Shown here: piece after piece, positions 1 through 4,747 of the stretch
How the letters are laid out: each line of letters begins with the position of its first letter
Position numbering within the stretch: the first letter of the stretch is position 1
Assembly: GCA_009885185.1 (NCBI GenBank)
Contig: VFLF01000667.1
Location: 1 to 5,431 of the forward strand
From: Nitrosomonadales bacterium
GTDB lineage: Bacteria; Pseudomonadota; Gammaproteobacteria; Burkholderiales; SG8-41
Reading direction: 5' to 3'
DNA: 5,431 nucleotides
Program-made: the position numbers and the translations under genes
Notes under the pieces: generated by a model
What the model saw: only the letters and a program-made list of their open reading frames with translations
What the model was told of the DNA's origin: nothing
The model's database searches: none

Positions 1-884
1 AGGTGATCTGGGAGGGGCTGGCATTCATGGGCGTGGATGCCGGGGCGATCAGCGGCATTGATATTGCGTTGTGGGACATCATGGGTAAGGCGTTGAAGCT
101 GCCGATCCACACGCTGCTCGGCGGCGCGTTTCGCGACAAGGTGCCCGCGTACGCAACCGGGCTTTTCCGCCGCGATGTGGCCGATCACAAGGCAGCGCTG
201 ACCGCCGAAGCCAAGGGTTACGTAGACGCCGGCTTCAAGGCGATGAAAATGAAAGTCGGCTTCGGCCCCGACTACGACATCAAAAACGTAGCCGCCGTGC
301 GCCGCGCCATCGGCGACGATATTCTGTTCGCGGTGGATGCCAACTGCGCCTATGACCGCGGCTCGGCCATCGCGGTGGGACAGCGGCTGGTGGAAAATAA
401 TTTAATGTGGTTTGAAGAGCCGATCAGTTCGGATGATGTGGAAGGCTACATCGAAATCCGCCGCGCCTTGAAGGTGCGGATTTCAGGCGCGGAACAACTG
501 CGCGGCCACCGCGCGTTTCGCCGCATGGTGCAGGAGCGCGCGCTGGATATCATTCAGCCGGATGTGTGCATCTGCGGCGGCATTACCGAGTACCGCAAGA
601 TCGCGGCGATGGCGAGTGCGAACCACGTGCGCGTGTTGCCGCATATGTTCGGCACGGCGATACGCCTCGCGGCGACGCTGCATCTGCTCGCGGCCCTGCC
701 GGATTCGCCGCGCGCGCACGAGCCGTTCCCCACGCTGCTCGAATACGACATGAGCGAGAACGCGCTGCGCACTGAATTGGCGAAGGAGCCGATCACGCAC
801 ACGCACGGCGTGGTGGCGATACCACAGGCGCCGGGGCTGGGGATTGAAATTAATCGCGAGGTACTGGAAAAATATGTAGCCTGA
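1..884 (+). CDS. Mandelate racemase/muconate lactonizing enzyme family protein (enolase superfamily), 5'-truncated by window edge
   Basis: The 293 residues visible from base 3 cover the end of the capping domain and the whole TIM barrel. The family signature AISGIDIALWDI lies at residues 15-26 (numbered from the codon at base 3). The KxK motif is K82-M-K84. Metal ligands are D112 (VDAN), E138 (FEEP) and E164 (SGAEQ), followed by D187 (QPD), H214 (LPHMFGT) and a late Glu at 247 (LLEYD). The spacings D112-E138-E164-D187-H214 (26, 26, 23, 27) equal those I recall for D195, E221, E247, D270 and H297 of mandelate racemase, so an intact Mg-dependent enzyme with Lys and His/Asp acid-base groups is expected. 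Likely reactions are dehydration of a sugar acid or racemisation/epimerisation of a hydroxy acid; the substrate is not predictable here. Roughly 80 N-terminal residues lie upstream. The GTG at base 3 is internal, not a real start, because starting there would remove most of the capping domain that sets specificity. Cytoplasmic; no signal peptide can be assessed. Confidence 0.93.
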   Translation, partial: VIWEGLAFMGVDAGAISGIDIALWDIMGKALKLPIHTLLGGAFRDKVPAYATGLFRRDVADHKAALTAEAKGYVDAGFKAMKMKVGFGPDYDIKNVAAVRRAIGDDILFAVDANCAYDRGSAIAVGQRLVENNLMWFEEPISSDDVEGYIEIRRALKVRISGAEQLRGHRAFRRMVQERALDIIQPDVCICGGITEYRKIAAMASANHVRVLPHMFGTAIRLAATLHLLAALPDSPRAHEPFPTLLEYDMSENALRTELAKEPITHTHGVVAIPQAPGLGIEINREVLEKYVA

Positions 885-893
885 GCTTGCAAA

Positions 894-923
894 CACCACG
901 CTTTGCCCACCACAAGCATGGTG
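894..923 (+). terminator. Weak terminator-like hairpin after the enolase-family gene
   Basis: CACCACGCTT (894-903) pairs with AAGCATGGTG (914-923) with one C/A mismatch around a 10-base loop, beginning 9 bases after the stop codon. It is followed by ATATTCT rather than a clear T-run, so as an intrinsic terminator it is poor. It overlaps the promoter candidate at 903-930. Confidence 0.3.
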
Positions 924-930
924 ATATTCT
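903..930 (+). promoter_or_regulatory. Weak sigma70-like promoter candidate for the SMP-30 gene pair
   Basis: TTGCCC (903-908) and TATTCT (925-930) are separated by 16 bases and each matches four of six consensus positions. The 141-base gap upstream of the SMP-30 genes is long enough for an independent promoter, and a start point would fall near base 937, inside the palindrome at 933-944. Such a match can arise by chance. Confidence 0.25.
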
Positions 931-932
931 AG

Positions 933-944
933 TCACTGAAGTGA
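933..944. promoter_or_regulatory. Short perfect palindrome, candidate operator
   Basis: TCACT-GA-AGTGA is a perfect inverted repeat with a 2-base centre, just downstream of the candidate -10 box. A further GTGA at 921-924 faces the TCAC at 933-936 across 8 bases, so GTGA/TCAC half-sites occur three times within 25 bases. The position suits a repressor site; no regulator gene is visible to pair it with. Confidence 0.25.
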
Positions 945-1025
945 TTCCCACTGTCCGCATTCTGTAACACTCGCCTCACGTAATTCTGTCGTTCGTCATC
1001 CGTCATTCAAGACAAGGAGCAGCCG

Positions 1026-1949
1026 ATGCATGGATCATTGGAAGAGTTGTATGTCGAAGTCGATATGTGCGCGCCCGGCTGGGAGCGCATCGTCGATAAA
1101 AGCCCGCCGGTCGAACTCTGCGCGCGCGATATCATTTTCGGCGAAGGCCCGGTATGGGACAAAAAGAACAAGCGCCTGATTTTTGTCGACATCATCGGCG
1201 ACACCATCTGGAGCTGGAAGCCCGGTGTCGGCAAAGAAGTGATTTTGAATCCGTCGGTGAAAGCCAACGGCCTCGCGCTGGACCTTGAAAACCGCATTCT
1301 CGCCGCCGGCTGGGGCGGGCGCACGGTGTTTCGCCAGGAGCACGACGGTTCGTGGAAAACCATGGCCGACAAATGGCAGGGCAAAAAGCTCAACACGCCG
1401 AACGATATCGTGGTGAAGTCCGACGGCTCGATCTGGTTTACCGATCCGCCGGGCGGCATGTACAACGTGGGCATGGTCGGCCCCGACGTGCAGCGTTATC
1501 TGGAGACGCAGCCGGTGTTTCGCATCGCGCCGGATGGCAAAACGCTGTCGATCATCACCGAGGACACGGTGTATCCGAACGGTTTGTGCTTCTCGCCCGA
1601 CGAAAAAATTCTGTATGTGAACTGCAGCCGCGAGCGCGTGATCCGCGCCTATGACGTGAAGCCCGACGGCACGGTCGGCCCCAAGCGTCTGTTTTATCAA
1701 TACACCGGCCCGGAACGCGGCGTGCCCGACGGCATGAAGTGCGACGTGGCGGGCAACGTGTGGTGTACCGCGCCCGGCGGCATCTGGGTGCATGACCCCT
1801 CGGGCAAGCCCATTGTGCGCATCAAGACGCCGGGGCATCACCCCACCAATATCGCGTTCGGCGACGATGACTGGAAGACCATGTACGTCACCAACATCGG
1901 TTCGGTCACGCGCTTTCGCGTCAACATCGCCGGCGTGCCGTCGCGCTAA
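1026..1949 (+). CDS. SMP-30/gluconolactonase family protein with intact metal site (probable lactonase)
   Basis: This 307-residue six-bladed beta-propeller is the usual size for the SMP-30/gluconolactonase/LRE family, whose members hydrolyse sugar lactones or related esters with one divalent metal. The four active-site positions are present: E40 in GEGPVW, N126 in LNTPND, N185 in YPNGLCFSPDE and D235 in GVPDGMKCD. They correspond to E18, N103, N154 and D204 of human SMP30/regucalcin, and the N185-D235 distance of 50 is the same as there. Propeller strands such as SDGSIWFTDP (132-141) are typical. The ATG at 1026 has AAGGAG 6 bases upstream; about 39 residues precede the first metal ligand, somewhat longer than in short family members. 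No signal peptide is apparent, so it is probably cytoplasmic. It is separated from the next gene, a divergent paralogue, by 14 bases, so both should be on one transcript. By context the substrate may be a lactone whose free acid is used by the upstream enolase-family enzyme; this is inference. Confidence 0.92.
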   Translation: MHGSLEELYVEVDMCAPGWERIVDKSPPVELCARDIIFGEGPVWDKKNKRLIFVDIIGDTIWSWKPGVGKEVILNPSVKANGLALDLENRILAAGWGGRTVFRQEHDGSWKTMADKWQGKKLNTPNDIVVKSDGSIWFTDPPGGMYNVGMVGPDVQRYLETQPVFRIAPDGKTLSIITEDTVYPNGLCFSPDEKILYVNCSRERVIRAYDVKPDGTVGPKRLFYQYTGPERGVPDGMKCDVAGNVWCTAPGGIWVHDPSGKPIVRIKTPGHHPTNIAFGDDDWKTMYVTNIGSVTRFRVNIAGVPSR

Positions 1950-1963
1950 CAGGAGAAAAACAA

Positions 1964-2854
1964 ATGACCTGGAATTTTGAATTGGTAGCGGGCCCGTTCA
2001 AGGGCCGCACGGGCGGCTTGGCGTGGGATGGCAAGGGCATGCTGTGCAGCGCGGTGCTGGAAGAGCGAGTGGTGCGTTACGACCCGGCCACCAACAAGGC
2101 GGATAACTTCCGCCGCTGGACCGGGCGCGTAAACGGCCTGGCGATAGCGAAAGACGGCTCGGTGTTCGGCGCGCAGGAAGGCGGTCGCCGCGTGATTCAG
2201 TTTCTGAACGACGGCTCGGCCACGCCTATCACCGAGTTTCTCGACGGCGAGCGCAACAACCAGCCGTGCGACGTGGCTGTCGACAGCAAGGGCCGGGTGT
2301 GGATCGCCGACGCCTACAACGCGCAAGCGCCCTACGGCCCGCCCACCGCGCCGATGCTGCCGTTCGCGGCGGTGCTGCGCGCCGACCCGCAAGGCCCCGG
2401 CAATTACCGGCTGAATCGCGTCACGCACGATACCACCGGCCCGCAGGCGGTGCTGCTTTCCGCCGACGAAAAAACGCTGTATGTGGCCGATGGCGACGCG
2501 GAACGCGGCGACGTGTGCCAGTTGTTGTCGTATTCGATCAATGCGGGTGGCAGTGTCGGCCACCACGGCAAGACGCTGCTGAACTTTCAGTTCGGCGAGC
2601 GCGGCATCACGGGCCTGTGTCTGGACAGCGACGGCAATATCATCGCCTGCATGGGCTGGAAAAAAAGCGGCAGCGGCGCGAACCTCATCGTGGTTTCACC
2701 CGGCGGCACCATCCTCGAAACGCACGCCGCGCCGGCGGACATCCCGATGCGCTGCGCCTTCGGCGACGCCGATCTGGCCAGCCTTTATGTCACGGCGGCG
2801 GACGGCGGTTTGTATCGGGCCAAGGGTATCGGGCGCAAGGGTTTGAAGCGGTAG
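1964..2854 (+). CDS. SMP-30/gluconolactonase-like beta-propeller lacking the canonical metal ligands
   Basis: This 296-residue protein has the same propeller layout as its upstream neighbour (for example DSKGRVWIAD at 107-116, SADEKTLYVAD at 166-176 and DSDGNIIA at 221-228), so it belongs to the SMP-30-like superfamily. By motif alignment, however, every metal or active-site residue is replaced. The E of EGPVWD becomes G17 (GGLAWD), the N of TPND becomes C102 (QPCD), the N of PNG becomes Q161 (GPQAV) and the D of PDGM becomes T216 (ITGL). It therefore cannot use the standard metal-dependent lactonase mechanism. It could be a strictosidine-synthase-like or otherwise metal-independent enzyme, a binding protein, or a partner subunit of the intact paralogue. 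The ATG at 1964 has AGGAG 8 bases upstream, and only 14 bases separate it from the previous stop, indicating translation from a shared mRNA. No signal peptide or membrane segment is seen. The reading frame is intact with normal codon use, so it is not an obvious pseudogene. Confidence 0.88.
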   Translation: MTWNFELVAGPFKGRTGGLAWDGKGMLCSAVLEERVVRYDPATNKADNFRRWTGRVNGLAIAKDGSVFGAQEGGRRVIQFLNDGSATPITEFLDGERNNQPCDVAVDSKGRVWIADAYNAQAPYGPPTAPMLPFAAVLRADPQGPGNYRLNRVTHDTTGPQAVLLSADEKTLYVADGDAERGDVCQLLSYSINAGGSVGHHGKTLLNFQFGERGITGLCLDSDGNIIACMGWKKSGSGANLIVVSPGGTILETHAAPADIPMRCAFGDADLASLYVTAADGGLYRAKGIGRKGLKR

Positions 2855-2855
2855 T

Positions 2856-2925
2856 ACCGCCGGCGGTGGTTTATGCAACGCTCCCTTCGGCGATTCATGG
2901 GGGAAAGTTGCGGCACATAAACCAC
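2856..2925. repeat. Palindrome plus large imperfect stem-loop in the convergent intergenic gap
   Basis: A perfect 12-base palindrome (ACCGCC/GGCGGT, 2856-2867) starts one base after the stop codon of the second SMP-30 gene. It overlaps the left arm of a long hairpin: GTGGTTTATG (2866-2875) pairs with CATAAACCAC (2916-2925), continued by CAAC (2876-2879) with GTTG (2907-2910) after a 5-base bulge on the right arm. This gives 14 paired positions around a 27-base loop. There is no following T-run, so this is not a classical intrinsic terminator, although it could block or stabilise transcript 3' ends between convergent genes. Confidence 0.55.
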
Positions 2926-2929
2926 GCCT

Positions 2930-2980
2930 GTCGTTCCCGCGGAGCACGCCCCGGACCGCGATCCGGGGGCGGGAACCCAT
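2930..2980 (+). repeat. REP-like palindromic element with nested hairpin (expanded copy)
   Basis: The outer arms GTTCCCGC (2933-2940) and GCGGGAAC (2969-2976) form an 8-base-pair stem. Inside it, CCCCGGA (2949-2955) and TCCGGGG (2962-2968) form a second stem of 7 base pairs around a 6-base loop. The first 12 and last 13 bases are identical to those of the inverted copy at 3006-3032, but here 26 bases replace the 2 bases at the centre of that copy. It resembles the GTTCCCGC...GCGGGAAC repeats dispersed in many proteobacterial genomes (REP or dRS3-like); the family name is not certain. Confidence 0.7.
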
Positions 2981-3005
2981 AACACAGTGGCACTGGGTAC
3001 TCCCT

Positions 3006-3032
3006 ATGGGTTCCCGCCTGCGCGGGAACGAC
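3006..3032 (-). repeat. REP-like palindromic element (short copy, inverted)
   Basis: GTTCCCGC (3010-3017) and GCGGGAAC (3022-3029) form a perfect 8-base-pair hairpin with a CTGC loop. Read on the minus strand, the whole 27 bases match the ends of the 2930-2980 element, so the two lie head to head about a 25-base spacer (2981-3005), as in BIME-type REP pairs. The spacer itself contains a small palindrome, CAGTG-G-CACTG (2985-2995). It begins 43 bases beyond the stop of the minus-strand amidohydrolase gene, a typical site for such elements. Confidence 0.7.
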
Positions 3033-3074
3033 GGTGCAGCAGCCGCTTATGCTGCGGTTCTTTCGCGCGCAGGT

Positions 3075-4100
3075 TTACGCCGCCGCTCTTTCACGCGGCG
3101 CGGCCTGCGCACAGCGCGACAGCAAATCCGCCGCGTTGCGGTGCAAAATCTGCTCGCGCGCGTCTGCGCCGATTTGCGCATCGGCCAGCGCCTTGCTGGT
3201 CCACTGGCAGCCGAACTCACTGCCGTCGGTGCCGCACACGATACGCTCCGCGCCGTACAGGCGCACGCCCGCCTCGATCGCGCCCGGCCCAAACGAGTTG
3301 CAATCCACGTACACCTTCGCACGGCGGAATCGCGCCGACGGCAATTCTTCATTCGGCGTGTCGAGCAGGCAGCGGTGATCCATGCGCTCGATTTCGTAAG
3401 GAATATTGCCGCCAAGGTTGTGAACCAGAACCGTCGCGTCCGGATACGGCGCCAGATAATCGGTGAGACACAGCGTTACCATCACCGACGACAGGCTGGC
3501 CTGCATGTCGAGTGTGCCATTGCGGCGGCGCGCGTTGTCGGTGTCGCCCGTGACTTTGGGAAACGCATCGCCGGGCCGCGGACCGTGATGAATAAAACAG
3601 ATCGCGCGGCGGCGATTCGCCACTTCCAATAACGGACGCATCGCCTCGGCATCCTTGCGGGTCAGAAAACCGTTGCCCGGTATCTGCGTGCCGATCATGC
3701 CCGGCAGCGACAACGCACGCTCGAACTCGGCGGAGGCCGCCTGCATGTCCGCCAGCGGCAGCGCGGCAAACGCGGCGAAGCGCCCTTCGTATTTGCCGCA
3801 AATGTCTGACAGCGCATCATTGACCATCCGGCACAGCGGCAGCGACACCTCCACCGGCTGAGATTCGATCCAGCAGAACGAGCCCAGCAGCGACAGCACG
3901 CTGGTGGTCACGCCCTGACGATCCATCCGCGCCAGATGAAAATTCACATCATCGAAGGCTTTTGAAAGCGGCTCTTCGCCGATGCGCGACTTCAATACCT
4001 CGACGCCTTCAGCATTGCGCACAATGCGTGGCTCGCGGGTGCGGGCGCGCAGCGCGTCGGTCAGTTCAGCGGGTCTCCAGTGGGCATGCATGTCGATCAT
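3075..4100 (-). CDS. Amidohydrolase family 2 (ACMSD-like) metal-dependent hydrolase or decarboxylase
   Basis: The 341-residue protein begins MIDMHAHWRP and has the amidohydrolase-2 (PF04909-type) TIM-barrel motifs in order: H5-A-H7 on strand 1, H171/H172 in FIHHGPRP, H227 in LVHNLGGN, and D292 in GTDGSEFG. The spacing closely follows the H9, H11, H177, H228 and D294 set that I recall for bacterial ACMSD (2-amino-3-carboxymuconate semialdehyde decarboxylase), so an intact metal centre is expected. Family members decarboxylate or hydrate ring-cleavage products and aromatic acids, or hydrolyse lactones; the exact reaction cannot be assigned. The ATG at 4100 is chosen because GGGAG lies 6 bases upstream and the HxH motif must sit at the extreme N-terminus. 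The frame stays open a further 62 codons to 4286, but that part is basic, low-complexity and overlaps the YciI-like gene. The gene lies 88 bases after the YciI-like gene on the same strand and ends facing the SMP-30 pair across the repeat region. Probably cytoplasmic. Confidence 0.9.
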   Translation of the reverse strand: MIDMHAHWRPAELTDALRARTREPRIVRNAEGVEVLKSRIGEEPLSKAFDDVNFHLARMDRQGVTTSVLSLLGSFCWIESQPVEVSLPLCRMVNDALSDICGKYEGRFAAFAALPLADMQAASAEFERALSLPGMIGTQIPGNGFLTRKDAEAMRPLLEVANRRRAICFIHHGPRPGDAFPKVTGDTDNARRRNGTLDMQASLSSVMVTLCLTDYLAPYPDATVLVHNLGGNIPYEIERMDHRCLLDTPNEELPSARFRRAKVYVDCNSFGPGAIEAGVRLYGAERIVCGTDGSEFGCQWTSKALADAQIGADAREQILHRNAADLLSRCAQAAPRERAAA

Positions 4101-4106
4101 GGCTTT

Positions 4107-4111
4107 CTCCC
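4107..4111 (-). promoter_or_regulatory. Ribosome binding site deciding the amidohydrolase start
   Basis: GGGAG on the minus strand lies 6 bases before the ATG at 4100. No comparable site serves the upstream in-frame ATG at 4286, which sits inside the coding sequence of the neighbouring gene. Confidence 0.75.
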
Positions 4112-4188
4112 TTTCTGTTTGAAGTCGGCTACCGTGGACGATGGATGGACAATTTATTCCAATGAACGGGGCGGCGCAAGCGTTTGGC

Positions 4189-4491
4189 TTACGCCCCTTC
4201 CGCCGCGCCCGGATTCCACTGCCCTTTGCGCATGCGGGTGATGGTGATATCGGCGAACACGCCTTTTTGCGTGAACGGGTCGCCATCGGAAAACGCTTTC
4301 GCTTCGGCGCGGCTGTTCACGTTCAGCACAAACAGGCTGCCGATGGCGATATTGCCGTCATCGGTTTGCGTGGCGCCGGCGAGCACGAGGATATTTTTCT
4401 GGCTGCCCAGATAATCGCGATGTGGTTGCAGCACGGAATCGCGTATGGCGGCAGTGTTCGGTTTGTCGGTGCAAGATACGATCCACAGCAT
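4189..4491 (-). CDS. YciI-like family protein (ferredoxin-like alpha/beta barrel)
   Basis: This 100-residue protein matches the YciI-like pattern. It opens with a first strand MLWIVSCTD, then a helix ending in PHRDYL with the family's conserved His (H24), then a strand with A-G-A and T-D-D-G (43-46), IGSLFVLN (50-57), a helix SRAEAKAFSDGDPF (60-73) with the characteristic D-P-F, and a final strand after K-G-V-F. YciI-like proteins form dimeric alpha/beta barrels and often sit in catabolic operons. Some are enzymes related to muconolactone isomerase, dehalogenase or EthD-type proteins, but most have no known substrate. The ATG at 4491 is preferred over the ATG at 4551 because AAGGAG lies 7 bases upstream and the protein then begins directly with the first beta-strand. 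It is probably the first gene of a two-gene unit with the ACMSD-like amidohydrolase. In that role it could act on the same pathway intermediate; this is inference from position only. Confidence 0.88.
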   Translation of the reverse strand: MLWIVSCTDKPNTAAIRDSVLQPHRDYLGSQKNILVLAGATQTDDGNIAIGSLFVLNVNSRAEAKAFSDGDPFTQKGVFADITITRMRKGQWNPGAAEGA

Positions 4492-4498
4492 GGTGATG

Positions 4499-4504
4499 CT
4501 CCTT
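4499..4504 (-). promoter_or_regulatory. Ribosome binding site deciding the YciI-like start
   Basis: A full AAGGAG on the minus strand lies 7 bases before the ATG at 4491. This excludes the 20-codon N-terminal extension that would result from using the ATG at 4551. Confidence 0.8.
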
Positions 4505-4599
4505 CTGTTGATGGGGGAATGTTTAAATTCAGACGCCGCGCTCATTGCCACGTTCAGTGCCGCGCACGGCTGCTTCGCATCATAGTGGATTCTGCACGG

Positions 4600-4672
4600 C
4601 GCTTCTTCGAGTTAATGTAAGCATTTGTTTTTACACAACATTTCATACTATGAGACGCGCGGCGAAGAAGCG
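4600..4672. repeat. 10-base inverted repeat flanking the AT-rich intergenic island
   Basis: CGCTTCTTCG (4600-4609) and CGAAGAAGCG (4663-4672) are perfect reverse complements 53 bases apart. Between them lies the only clearly AT-rich stretch of the window, in the gap between two divergently transcribed genes. Whether the arms act as paired operator half-sites or are a chance match cannot be decided from one copy. Confidence 0.4.
4612..4653. promoter_or_regulatory. AT-rich divergent promoter island with TGTAA-N10-TTACA dyad
   Basis: This stretch is strikingly AT-rich in an otherwise GC-rich window and lies between the divergent starts at 4491 (-) and 4748 (+). It contains the dyad TGTAA (4616-4620) / TTACA (4631-4635) and, on the plus strand, the weak boxes TTGTTT (4625-4630) and TATGAG (4649-4654) 18 bases apart. 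No strong sigma70 pair is present on either strand, which would fit activator-dependent expression. I infer promoter function from position and composition, not from a convincing box match. Confidence 0.4.
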
Positions 4673-4747
4673 TTTGCGCCACCGGCGACATGCGCAATAA
4701 TGCGGTTCCTTCCATCCGCCGCCGCACCTCAACCCAAGGAGCTCCGC

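Noticed and set aside
921..936. CRP-like site GTGA...TCAC upstream of the SMP-30 genes
   Set aside because: The half-sites are 8 bases apart instead of the 6 of the CRP consensus, and the flanking T and A do not fit.
1035..1841. Long open frame of 268 codons on the minus strand opposite the first SMP-30 gene
   Set aside because: Its product is rich in Arg, Ala, His and Val with no recognisable motif, as expected for the antisense of GC-rich coding DNA. The plus-strand gene has all family motifs and a ribosome binding site.
1946..2566. Open frame of 206 codons on the minus strand opposite the second SMP-30 gene
   Set aside because: Arg/Ala/Val-rich composition without domains; an antisense shadow of a well-supported gene.
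3036..3055. GCAGC...GCTGC stem as a terminator for the minus-strand amidohydrolase gene
   Set aside because: Only 5 base pairs, with no T-run on the minus strand after it; too weak to call.
3006..3632. Plus-strand open frames over the repeat region and the amidohydrolase gene
   Set aside because: They begin inside REP-like DNA, have Arg/Ala-rich products and oppose a clearly functional minus-strand gene.
4101..4286. A 62-residue N-terminal extension of the amidohydrolase (ATG at 4286)
   Set aside because: It would place the HxH motif far from the N-terminus, overlap the YciI-like coding region and lack a ribosome binding site. The ATG at 4100 has both a good site and a typical family start.
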